A stretch of DNA of 12,472 nt from an uncultured Acidimicrobiaceae bacterium (GCA_903919215.1 CAIXHI010000114.1:1-12472), one strand, 5' to 3'. Shown: positions 1-5,183, counted from the stretch's first letter. The notes: generated by a model not told the origin, from the letters alone. Numbers and translations are program-made.

Positions 1-10
1 GGGCGCGCCC

Positions 11-70
11 GTGGCACTCGGGCCGGCGTCCACCCACTCGCACCGGTGGGCAGGCACTCGCACCTGGGAA
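11..70. repeat. three imperfect 20-bp tandem repeats
   Basis: The hexamer CACTCG recurs at 15, 35 and 55, an exact 20-nt period. Units 2 and 3 share the longer core CACTCGCACC (35-44 and 55-64). The three 20-nt units (11-30, 31-50, 51-70) align without gaps but diverge outside the core. They could be an operator array or the end of an upstream coding repeat; the window edge prevents a decision. The repeat itself is seen directly; any function is unknown. Confidence 0.4.
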
Positions 71-110
71 GCGAGGGAAATCGCGGAGAAGGGTCACGCT
101 GAGAGCGACG

Positions 111-136
111 GCCGCCACCCGAAATCGGGGGGCGGC
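111..136. terminator. strong GC-rich hairpin, possible terminator of an upstream gene
   Basis: GCCGCC (111-116) pairs with GGCGGC (131-136). After one A/G mismatch, CCCG (118-121) pairs with CGGG (126-129), leaving an AAAT tetraloop. No run of T follows on either strand, so this is at best a U-less terminator of the kind common in actinobacteria. It could equally be a structured element upstream of the whiB gene. A stop codon (TGA, 100-102) in frame 1 lies just before it, which would fit the end of a gene entering from the left, but that reading frame is not recognisable. Confidence 0.35.
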
Positions 137-231
137 GTCGACGCGCGCGGCTTCACGCGAAATGCCCGCTCAGAACTATTCCGAAATCCCCTCTTGCGCG
201 AAGGGGTTGTGGTAGGCGAGAATCACAACCA

Positions 232-261
232 TGTAATTACAGGGGTGTCGAGTGACACCCC
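232..261 (+). promoter_or_regulatory. double dyad upstream of the WhiB2-like gene
   Basis: Two perfect palindromic elements are adjacent. TGTAATTACA (232-241) is a 10-bp palindrome that also gives the only AT-rich, -10-like stretch here. It is followed by GGGGTGTC-GAGT-GACACCCC (242-261), an 8-bp perfect inverted repeat with a 4-nt centre, ending 33 nt before the start codon. The inverted repeat holds GTGTC and GACAC facing each other. GACAC is the core reported for Streptomyces WhiA, the partner of WhiB, so an autoregulatory operator is plausible. It could instead be an mRNA leader hairpin. The dyad is seen; the regulator is inferred. Confidence 0.55.
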
Positions 262-294
262 AGCAAGGCCTGATGAGCAGGGGGGCCACATCGC

Positions 295-561
295 ATGCAC
301 ATCGAAACCACATCCGAAATCCAAGGCAACTGGCAGGATCAGGCAAACTGCCTCGGCGTTGATCCCGATCTCTTCTTTCCCGAACGCGGTGCATCCACCC
401 GCGAGGCGAAAGAAGTGTGTCGTGGTTGCGTCGTGCGCAACGACTGCCTGGAATACGCACTCGTCAACGGTGAGAAGTTCGGTATCTGGGGCGGCCTGTC
501 CGAGCGCGAGCGTCGCCGCTTGCGCCGTCAGCGTGCCCAGGCCAACCGCAAGGTCGGCTGA
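295..561 (+). CDS. whiB2: WhiB-family [4Fe-4S] transcriptional regulator, WhiB2/WhmD-like
   Basis: This 88-residue protein is a WhiB-like regulator. Such proteins bind a [4Fe-4S] cluster through four cysteines and work with sigma factors or WhiA in development, division and redox control. The cluster ligands are C19, C42, C45 and C51 (C-x22-C-x2-C-x5-C). The turn motif GIWGG lies at 63-67, and a basic tail rich in Arg (about 71-86) should contact DNA. The sequence around the turn (KFGIWGGLSERERRRL) matches the WhiB2/WhmD/Streptomyces WhiB subgroup, which is linked to septation. The ATG start is supported by a purine-rich AGCAGGGGGG (277-286) about 8 nt upstream. It sits 44 nt ahead of tatA on the same strand. 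Family assignment is secure; the subgroup is judged by eye. Confidence 0.93.
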   Translation: MHIETTSEIQGNWQDQANCLGVDPDLFFPERGASTREAKEVCRGCVVRNDCLEYALVNGEKFGIWGGLSERERRRLRRQRAQANRKVG

Positions 562-605
562 CGTCCGACTGCCGCACGACCACCTGACCTGATAGCGTCC
601 CTCCA

Positions 606-815
606 ATGCTGTTGATGCTCGATCCGCCCGAAATCATCCTCATCCTCGTCGTTGTCCTCGTGCTGTTCGGTGGCTCGCAGTTGCCGAAGCTGGCCAAGAA
701 CCTGGGCAAGGCGCAGAAAGAGTTCAAGGACGGCCTGGCCGACGGCCAGAAGGAAGCGGCGAAGGCTGCGAAGGCCGAGAAGGTCGAGAAGACCGAGACC
801 CCCGACGAAGCCTGA
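606..815 (+). CDS. tatA: twin-arginine translocase subunit TatA/E
   Basis: A 69-residue protein with the full TatA pattern: a short N-terminal membrane helix (about residues 9-21) preceded by PPE, the FG hinge at residues 21-22, an amphipathic helix (about 24-43, LPKLAKNLGKAQKEFK), then a charged Ala/Lys/Glu tail. TatA oligomers form the passage through which TatC-bound folded proteins cross the cytoplasmic membrane. The ATG at 606 gives MLLMLDPPE; an in-frame ATG at 615 would give MLDPPE, closer to the usual TatA length before the helix. Neither has a clear Shine-Dalgarno sequence. No tatC or tatB is visible nearby, which is common since tatA is often separate. It may be read through from the whiB2-like gene 44 nt upstream. 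Confidence 0.9.
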   Translation: MLLMLDPPEIILILVVVLVLFGGSQLPKLAKNLGKAQKEFKDGLADGQKEAAKAAKAEKVEKTETPDEA

Positions 816-827
816 TGGCTGAAGCCT

Positions 828-844
828 GATCAGCCTCGCTGATC
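828..844 (+). terminator. hairpin just after tatA
   Basis: GATCAGC (828-834) and GCTGATC (838-844) form a perfect 7-bp stem with a 3-nt loop, 12 nt after the tatA stop. An overlapping alternative, GGCTGA (817-822) with TCAGCC (830-835), and a direct repeat GAAGCCTGAT (807-816 and 821-830) occupy the same space. There is no T-tract, so termination is only a possibility. Confidence 0.35.
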
Positions 845-863
845 GACACAGTTCCGAACGCGA

Positions 864-898
864 CACGACGCCGGCGCCCTTGGGCGACCGGCGTCGTG
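864..898. terminator. bidirectional hairpin between convergent tatA and whiB-family genes
   Basis: CACGACGCCGG (864-874) pairs perfectly with CCGGCGTCGTG (888-898). The stem continues, after a bulged A887, with CGCC (875-878) against GGCG (883-886), leaving a small CTTG loop. This makes about 15 paired bases. It lies between two convergent genes (tatA ends at 815, the minus-strand whiB ends at 919), the expected place for a shared terminator. On the plus strand a T/G-rich stretch follows; on the minus strand there is no T-run. Confidence 0.6.
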
Positions 899-918
899 CA
901 CGTATTCGGTGGTGGTTG

Positions 919-1191
919 TTAGCCGGCGGAGACTTCGACGCGGCGACGCTTCAGAATGCGACGGCGCTCACGTTCGCTGCACCCACCCCACACACCGTGT
1001 TCGATGCGTTGGTCGAGGGCGTACTCCAGACACGTGTCGAGCACCGGGCATCCGTTGCAGATCTTCCGGGCCCGGTCGACGCCGACCCCATCGCTGGGGA
1101 AGAACGTTGCTGGCGGATAGTTGCGGCAGTTACCGAGGCTCATCCACGCTGAGGTGGAGTCGCTGTCAGCCGAGGGGGATATGGATTGCAT
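919..1191 (-). CDS. WhiB-family [4Fe-4S] transcriptional regulator, second paralogue
   Basis: A 90-residue WhiB-like protein with cluster ligands C22, C45, C48 and C54 (C-x22-C-x2-C-x5-C), the turn GVWGG at 66-70, and an Arg/Lys-rich DNA-contacting end (RERRRILKRRR, 74-84). It differs from its neighbour at 295 by an N-terminal Ser/Asp-rich extension, the NYPPATFFPSDGVG stretch, and an extra cysteine C71 right after the turn. The start is well supported: the ATG follows AAGGAG (complement of 1198-1203) with 6 nt spacing. It is divergent from the small gene-ppk1 unit and converges on tatA. I cannot place it in a numbered WhiB subgroup with confidence. Expected role: redox- or cofactor-responsive transcription control; targets unknown. 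Confidence 0.93.
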   Translation of the reverse strand: MQSISPSADSDSTSAWMSLGNCRNYPPATFFPSDGVGVDRARKICNGCPVLDTCLEYALDQRIEHGVWGGCSERERRRILKRRRVEVSAG

Positions 1192-1208
1192 GCGCCTCTC
1201 CTTCTTGG

Positions 1209-1230
1209 CCGTGAAAGGGGGGTTTCACGG
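1209..1230 (-). promoter_or_regulatory. perfect 8-bp inverted repeat in the leader of the minus-strand whiB gene
   Basis: CCGTGAAA (1209-1216) and TTTCACGG (1223-1230) are perfect inverted repeats around GGGGGG (CCCCCC on the coding strand). The element ends 17 nt before the start codon and 5 nt before the AAGGAG ribosome-binding site. It could be an operator or an mRNA hairpin that presents a C-rich loop close to the ribosome-binding site. Seen directly; function inferred. Confidence 0.5.
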
Positions 1231-1282
1231 CTCATTTGGTGCGCCCGCACATAGCCCGACGACTCGTGTGACACACCACGTT

Positions 1283-1304
1283 CACTGGTTGTGACGTTCC
1301 AGTG
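1283..1304. promoter_or_regulatory. dyad CACTGG-N10-CCAGTG, candidate operator
   Basis: Two perfect 6-bp half sites are separated by 10 bp, giving 16 bp centre to centre, a geometry used by dimeric helix-turn-helix regulators. It sits between divergent promoters, about 90 nt upstream of the minus-strand whiB start. No known consensus was matched, and a 6-bp dyad can arise by chance. Confidence 0.3.
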
Positions 1305-1389
1305 GGTGATGTGGTTCCTGAGTCACCATTTGGTCTAGCAGGGGCGGCATGCCCGATGAATGCATTGTGACCCATGCCCCACGGAACTG

Positions 1390-1438
1390 GCTGAAGCTCA
1401 GCTGAAGCGATGAGCTGCCCGCTGAAGCCCCGCTGAAG
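1390..1438. promoter_or_regulatory. two pairs of 11-bp-spaced GCTGAAG repeats, PHO-box-like
   Basis: GCTGAAG occurs at 1390, 1401, 1421 and 1432. Within each pair the period is 11 bp, and the pairs are 20 bp apart (1401 to 1421), with a partial GCTG at 1414. An 11-bp direct repeat is the hallmark of OmpR/PhoB-family response-regulator sites. GCTGAAG agrees at 5 of 7 positions with GGTGAAC, the complement of the GTTCACC unit of the PHO box before pstS, so these may be RegX3 sites in the opposite orientation. They lie 37 nt or more upstream of the candidate -10 at 1475. The repeats are seen; RegX3 binding is inferred. Confidence 0.6.
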
Positions 1439-1474
1439 GCCATATGTGCCCGTCACGGTGCGCATAGGCGCCGC

Positions 1475-1480
1475 TAGACT
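1475..1480 (+). promoter_or_regulatory. candidate -10 element for the small gene-ppk1 unit
   Basis: TAGACT fits the actinobacterial TANNNT -10 pattern and lies 46 nt before the ATG at 1527, downstream of the GCTGAAG repeats. No good -35 is visible, which is usual for activator-dependent promoters. Short motif, so only moderate support. Confidence 0.35.
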
Positions 1481-1526
1481 CCTTGAGCCGTCGCCCGACA
1501 GGGCTCCACACCGGCAGGAGAGCGTC

Positions 1527-1787
1527 ATGACCGACATCGCCAACGAGTCGCCGCGGGCCCACGCCCGCATCGTGTACCTCGGGCCCGTGTCGCCCCACTG
1601 GGAGATCTACTTCGACCACGGCGACCGCACCGTGATCGAAGAGTTCCGCGCCCGTGCGCTGGCCCGTCTGGTGCTGCTGCCGCGTGACGACCCGCAGTTC
1701 CGTCGCAACCGCGAGCGCATCGTGCGCGATGCCGAGCGCGAGCGCATCAGTTTGGAATGGGACCTCGGCCTGGCCGAGGCCGGCTGA
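1527..1787 (+). CDS. small uncharacterised protein upstream of ppk1
   Basis: I do not recognise this 86-residue soluble protein. The ATG is fixed by AGGAG (1516-1520) with 6 nt spacing; the open frame extends upstream to 1446 but has no such site. The N-terminal half looks like short beta strands (RIVYLGPVSPHWEIYFDHGD, residues 14-33). The second half appears helical and rich in Arg and Glu (VIEEFRARALARLVLLP, then DPQFRRNRERIVRDAERER). There is no signal peptide, membrane helix or cysteine. Its stop codon is only 9 nt before the ppk1 start, and ppk1 lacks a good ribosome-binding site, so the two are probably translationally coupled. Context suggests a role linked to Ppk1 or polyphosphate, but nothing in the sequence proves it. 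Confidence 0.8.
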   Translation: MTDIANESPRAHARIVYLGPVSPHWEIYFDHGDRTVIEEFRARALARLVLLPRDDPQFRRNRERIVRDAERERISLEWDLGLAEAG

Positions 1788-1796
1788 CGCAGCCAC

Positions 1797-3839
1797 ATGT
1801 CACGGCGCCTGCTCAACCGTGAGCTGAGTTGGCTGGCGTTCAACCGACGAGTGTTGTCGCTGGCCGACGAACGCGGCATCCCCGTGCTCGAGCGGCTGAA
1901 GTTCGCCGCCATCTGCTCGGCGAACCTCGATGAGTTCTTCCAGGTGCGTGTCGCCGCCCTGAAGGATCAGGTGGCCGCCGGCGTCACCCACCCCGCGCCC
2001 GACGGTCTCAGCCCGCAGGTGCAGTTGCACGAGATTGCCGAGGCGGCCGATCGTTTCGTCGTCGATCAGGAGTCCGTGCTCGACCGCCTGTTGCTGGAAC
2101 TCAACGGCCATGGTGTGCGGTTGGTCGACTGGCAGTCGCTCAGCCTGCTCGATCATTCGTATCTGGTGCGGCTGTTCGACGAGCGCATCTTCCCGGTGCT
2201 CACCCCACTGGCAGTGGATCCAGCGCACCCGTTCCCGTACATCTCCAACTTGGCGCTGAACCTGGCGGCGATGGTCAGCGACCCCGACACCGGTGAGCGC
2301 CGCTTTGCCCGCGTGAAGGTGCCAAACCTGTTGCCGCGCCTGATCGCGTTGCCCGACGGTGAGCGGTTCGTGCCGGTCGAACAGATCATCGCCGCGCAGT
2401 TGCACACGTTGTTCAACGGGATGGTCGTGGAAGAGCACGCCGTCTTCCGTGTCACGCGCAACGCCGACCTCACGCTGGAAGAGGAAGAGGCCGACGATCT
2501 GCTGGCCGCAGTGGAGATGGAGTTACGCCGCCGACGCTTCGGTCGCGCAGTGCGCCTGGAAGTGCAGCAGGGCATCAGTCCGGAGATGCTGGATCTCCTG
2601 GTGCGTGAACTCGACCTGGCCCACGCCGATGTGACGGTGCACCGCAATGCGCTCGACCTGACCTGCTTGTTTCAGCTCCATGCACTCGATCTTCCGGAGT
2701 TGAAGGACGAGGCGTGGCCGCCGATGACGGCTGGCCGCATCTTGCGCGCCGAGAGCCAGGACCGCAGCATCTTCTCCGTCATCCGCGAGCGGGCACTGAT
2801 GGTGCACCACCCGTACGAGAGCTTCGCCAGCAGCGTTGAGAACTTCATCGCGCAGGCGGCCGACGACCCGAAGGTGCAGAGCATCAAGATGACGCTCTAC
2901 CGCGCCGGCGGCGACAGCCCCATCGCTCGCAGCCTGATGCGGGCCGCTGAACGCGGTGTGCAGGTGGCCGTGTTGGTGGAGTTGAAGGCTCGTTTCGACG
3001 AGGCCACCAATGTTGGCTGGGCCAAGGCGCTGGAACGCTCTGGTGTCCACGTGGTGTACGGCTTGGTGGGCCTCAAGACGCACGCCAAGTGTGTACTCGT
3101 GGTGCGCAACGACGACGATGGCCTGCGCCGCTACTGCCACATCGGCACCGGCAACTACAACTCCAAGACGGCACGCACCTACGAGGACGTCGGCTTTCTC
3201 ACGTGCGACAAATCGGTCGGCGCCGACGTCACCAGCTTGTTCAACCACCTCACCGGTTACAGCCGTGCGGTCGAGTTTCAGTCGCTGCTGGTGGCGCCGA
3301 ACGATCTGCGCACCCAGTTGCTCGACCTGATCGAGAACGAGATTCAGTTCGGCACCGAAGGGCGCATCGTCGCCAAGCTGAACTCGATTGCCGACGAGGA
3401 GATGATCGACGCGCTCTACCGAGCCAGCAGTGCTGGGGTGAAGGTCGAACTGCTGATCCGCGGGTTGTGCTGTCTGAAGCCAGGTGTGCCGGGCCTCAGC
3501 GAAAACATCACCGTGCGCAGCATCCTGGGCCGCTACCTGGAGCATTCGCGTATCGTTCGCTTCGAGCACGGCGAGGGTGATGTACCGCTGTTCCTCATCG
3601 GCAGCGCCGACTGGATGGGCCGTAACCTCGATCGCCGTATCGAGGTGCTCGTTCCCGTGGTGCACCCGAAGCACATCGCGTGGCTCGATCAGGTGATCGA
3701 GTTCGATCTCGCGGACGACATCGTGCGCCACGAACTCGACGCCGATGGTGTGTGGCATCGGGTGGGACCGGAGTCGTTCGACGATGGCGATGCGCAGGCT
3801 CGGTTGTATCAGTGGGTGAACGAGCGCCAACGGGCGTAG
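1797..3839 (+). CDS. ppk1: polyphosphate kinase Ppk1
   Basis: Ppk1 reversibly transfers the terminal phosphate of ATP to polyphosphate through a phosphohistidine intermediate. The 680-residue length is typical. The N-terminal domain holds NRELSWLAFNRRVL (7-20) and SANLDEFF with N43, matching the ATP-contacting Asn of E. coli Ppk1. The C-terminal phospholipase-D-like domains carry R369 (TLYR) and R399 (ELKARFDE), equivalent to the metal/phosphate-binding Arg375 and Arg405. The autophosphorylated histidine is H429 in LKTHAK (E. coli His435). HIGTGNYNSK starts at 448, and H583 in LEHSRI corresponds to His592. All key residues are intact. It lies 9 nt after the small gene and 135 nt before pstS, so phosphate storage is encoded beside uptake. 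Regulation by the GCTGAAG repeats upstream is likely but inferred. Confidence 0.97.
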   Translation: MSRRLLNRELSWLAFNRRVLSLADERGIPVLERLKFAAICSANLDEFFQVRVAALKDQVAAGVTHPAPDGLSPQVQLHEIAEAADRFVVDQESVLDRLLLELNGHGVRLVDWQSLSLLDHSYLVRLFDERIFPVLTPLAVDPAHPFPYISNLALNLAAMVSDPDTGERRFARVKVPNLLPRLIALPDGERFVPVEQIIAAQLHTLFNGMVVEEHAVFRVTRNADLTLEEEEADDLLAAVEMELRRRRFGRAVRLEVQQGISPEMLDLLVRELDLAHADVTVHRNALDLTCLFQLHALDLPELKDEAWPPMTAGRILRAESQDRSIFSVIRERALMVHHPYESFASSVENFIAQAADDPKVQSIKMTLYRAGGDSPIARSLMRAAERGVQVAVLVELKARFDEATNVGWAKALERSGVHVVYGLVGLKTHAKCVLVVRNDDDGLRRYCHIGTGNYNSKTARTYEDVGFLTCDKSVGADVTSLFNHLTGYSRAVEFQSLLVAPNDLRTQLLDLIENEIQFGTEGRIVAKLNSIADEEMIDALYRASSAGVKVELLIRGLCCLKPGVPGLSENITVRSILGRYLEHSRIVRFEHGEGDVPLFLIGSADWMGRNLDRRIEVLVPVVHPKHIAWLDQVIEFDLADDIVRHELDADGVWHRVGPESFDDGDAQARLYQWVNERQRA

Positions 3840-3841
3840 TA

Positions 3842-3869
3842 CCCACAGAGAGTGGGCGCCTGCTCTCTG
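3842..3869 (+). terminator. mutually exclusive hairpins after ppk1, weak terminator
   Basis: CAGAGAG (3846-3852) pairs with CTCTCTG (3863-3869), a 7-bp stem followed by AGTTTC. A competing 5-bp stem, CCCAC (3842-3846) with GTGGG (3852-3856), uses part of the same arm. The element begins 3 nt after the ppk1 stop and ends just before the PHO box. It may limit read-through from ppk1 into pstS, but the T-run is short. Confidence 0.35.
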
Positions 3870-3881
3870 AGTTTCGGCGCT

Positions 3882-3899
3882 GTTCACCTCTCGTTCACC
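3882..3899 (+). promoter_or_regulatory. PHO box upstream of pstS
   Basis: GTTCACC (3882-3888) is repeated exactly at 3893-3899, an 11-bp period. This is the known actinobacterial PHO-box design (GTTCACC-N4 direct repeats in Streptomyces). A degenerate third unit starting with GTT lies 11 bp upstream at 3871. RegX3, encoded downstream at 9781, is the natural binder, and induction of pstS under phosphate limitation is expected. Confidence 0.8.
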
Positions 3900-3930
3900 T
3901 GATCGCGAGCAGCGCGACACGTTGGTTGTT

Positions 3931-3936
3931 TACCGT
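3931..3936 (+). promoter_or_regulatory. candidate -10 element of the pst promoter
   Basis: TACCGT fits TANNNT, lies 31 nt downstream of the PHO box and would give a leader of roughly 30 nt before the GTG at 3975. No -35 is recognisable. Tentative. Confidence 0.25.
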
Positions 3937-3974
3937 CTGTACACGTTGACACCCCAACAACAGGAGAACACCAC

Positions 3975-5093
3975 GTGAACACCCAGACTCGGCGACTCGT
4001 ACTCGCTGGCATCGTTTCCCTCTCGCTCGTTGCAGTGGCCTGCAGCGACGACAAGACGGCGGAGACGACCACCACGCCCGCAGCCTCGTCGACCGACGCC
4101 CCCGTCGTCACCGAGGCCCCGGTGAAGCTCGAGGCCACCCTCGATGCCTCCGGCGCCACCTTCCCCAAGACGTACTACGAAGAGGCCATCGCCGCCTTCA
4201 CCGAAGCCAACAGTGGCGTCACGATCAACTACGCCGGCGGCGGTTCCGGCAAGGGTCGTCAGGATCTGGCCGACGGCATTGTCGCCTTCGCCGGTACCGA
4301 CGGCACCATCAAGGATGCTGACCTCGCCGGTTACAAGGGCGGCGAAGTGCTGTACTTCCCGACGGTCGTTGCCCCCATCACGGTGAGCTACAACCTCAGC
4401 GGCGTTGACGGTCTGCAGCTCAGCCCGACCACGATCGCCAAGATCTTCCAGCGTCAGATCACCAAGTGGAACGACGCGGCCATCGCCGCCGAGAACACCG
4501 GCGTGACCCTGCCCGACACGGCCATCACCGTTGTTCACCGCAGCGACTCGAGCGGCACCACCGGCAACTTCACCAAGTTCCTGGAGAAGTCGGTCGGCAA
4601 GGACAAGGGCGCCATCTGGACGCTCGGCACCGACTCCACCGTGCAGTGGGCTGCTGACACCCAGGCTGGTGAGGGCAACGCTGGCGTGGCTCAGATCGTG
4701 AAGAGCACCGACGGCGCCATCGGCTACGTCGACTTCTCGGATGCCACCGACGGTGGCCTGCAGATGGCCTCCATCGAGAACGCCGCCGGCAAGTTCGTCG
4801 CCCCGTCGCTCGAGGGTGCTTCGGCTGCTGCCGCAGGAGCCAAGATCGCCGACAACCTGACCTACAGCGCCATCTGGGCCGACGGCGACGCCGCCTACCC
4901 GATCGCCGCTCAGACGTGGATCATCGCCTACAAGGTGCAGACCGATGCCGCCAAGGGCGAAGCCCTCAAGGCGTTCCTGAAGTTCATCCTCACCGATGGC
5001 CAGACCCTCGCCTCGACGGTGAACTACGCACCGTTGCCCGCCGAGTTGGCCACCAAGGCCCTCGCTCAGCTCGACACGCTGCAGATCGGCTGA
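3975..5093 (+). CDS. pstS: phosphate-binding lipoprotein PstS
   Basis: PstS is the extracytoplasmic phosphate receptor of the high-affinity ABC importer. The GTG start is supported by AGGAG (3962-3966). The 372-residue protein opens with a signal peptide (TRR then a hydrophobic stretch 8-22) ending in the lipobox AVAC, so C23 is the lipidated residue. A Thr/Ser/Pro-rich linker follows (about 30-50). Ligand-binding loops are visible: DASGATFPKTYY, GGGSGKGRQDL, the AGTD loop, and R189-x-D191-x-SGTT (193-196), the signature that grips phosphate. It begins a run leading to pstC but is separated from it by a strong hairpin, suggesting PstS is made in excess. Phosphate-starvation control through the PHO box upstream is very likely. 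Confidence 0.97.
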   Translation: MNTQTRRLVLAGIVSLSLVAVACSDDKTAETTTTPAASSTDAPVVTEAPVKLEATLDASGATFPKTYYEEAIAAFTEANSGVTINYAGGGSGKGRQDLADGIVAFAGTDGTIKDADLAGYKGGEVLYFPTVVAPITVSYNLSGVDGLQLSPTTIAKIFQRQITKWNDAAIAAENTGVTLPDTAITVVHRSDSSGTTGNFTKFLEKSVGKDKGAIWTLGTDSTVQWAADTQAGEGNAGVAQIVKSTDGAIGYVDFSDATDGGLQMASIENAAGKFVAPSLEGASAAAAGAKIADNLTYSAIWADGDAAYPIAAQTWIIAYKVQTDAAKGEALKAFLKFILTDGQTLASTVNYAPLPAELATKALAQLDTLQIG

Positions 5094-5118
5094 GAGCAAA
5101 CATCCTGACAGCGTGGGG

Positions 5119-5149
5119 CGGGTGGCCGGGCGTAATGCCTGGCCACCCG
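5119..5149 (+). terminator. large intercistronic hairpin between pstS and pstC
   Basis: CGGGTGGCC (5119-5127) pairs perfectly with GGCCACCCG (5141-5149). The stem continues inward with a G-T pair and three more pairs (GGC against GCC), leaving a GTAAT loop: about 13 base pairs in total. No T-run follows. The position, 25 nt after pstS and 34 nt before pstC, is typical of an element that partly terminates transcription or protects the 3' end of pstS mRNA, giving more receptor than permease. Structure seen, effect inferred. Confidence 0.65.
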
Positions 5150-5183
5150 TCCTGTACTGTGCTCACAAGGGCTCCACGAACCC

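Larger units (their letters stand above)
1192..1526. other. 335-nt divergent intergenic region
   Basis: The region lies between the minus-strand whiB gene and the plus-strand small gene-ppk1 unit. Besides the leader hairpin, the GCTGAAG repeats and the candidate -10 listed separately, it holds the palindrome GTGTGACACAC (1266-1276), the dyad CACTGG-N10-CCAGTG (1283-1304) lying within the near-repeats ACGTTCACTGG (1278) and ACGTTCCAGTGG (1294), the palindrome AATGCATT (1359-1366), and CATTTGGT twice (1233 and 1327). I see no convincing coding sequence or RNA gene. The start of the whiB transcript is not clear. Confidence 0.5.

Noticed and set aside
1..102. Possible 3' end of a gene entering from the left (stop TGA at 100-102 before a hairpin)
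   Set aside because: The 33 residues are not recognisable and two other plus-strand frames are also open here, so I cannot support a coding call.
11..592. Long plus-strand open frame across the upstream region and the WhiB2-like gene
   Set aside because: It runs out of frame through the clear WhiB coding sequence and its translation shows no family features; high GC leaves such frames open.
1446..1526. N-terminal extension of the small gene before ppk1
   Set aside because: No ribosome-binding site at the upstream codon, it overlaps the candidate -10, and the ATG at 1527 has AGGAG at ideal spacing.
2523..3920. 465-codon minus-strand frame opposite ppk1
   Set aside because: Shadow of the ppk1 codon pattern; His/Val/Gln-rich translation without domains, while ppk1 has all catalytic residues.
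3948..3955. GACACCCC before pstS, identical to one arm of the whiB2 dyad
   Set aside because: A single half site without its inverted partner; short motifs like GACAC are expected several times in this length.
3921..3961. GTTG/CAAC complementarity in the pstS leader as a riboswitch or attenuator
   Set aside because: Only 5-6 bp with a long loop; too weak to separate from chance.
3930..5099. 389-codon minus-strand frame opposite pstS
   Set aside because: Gly/Val-rich low-complexity translation, antisense to an intact PstS.
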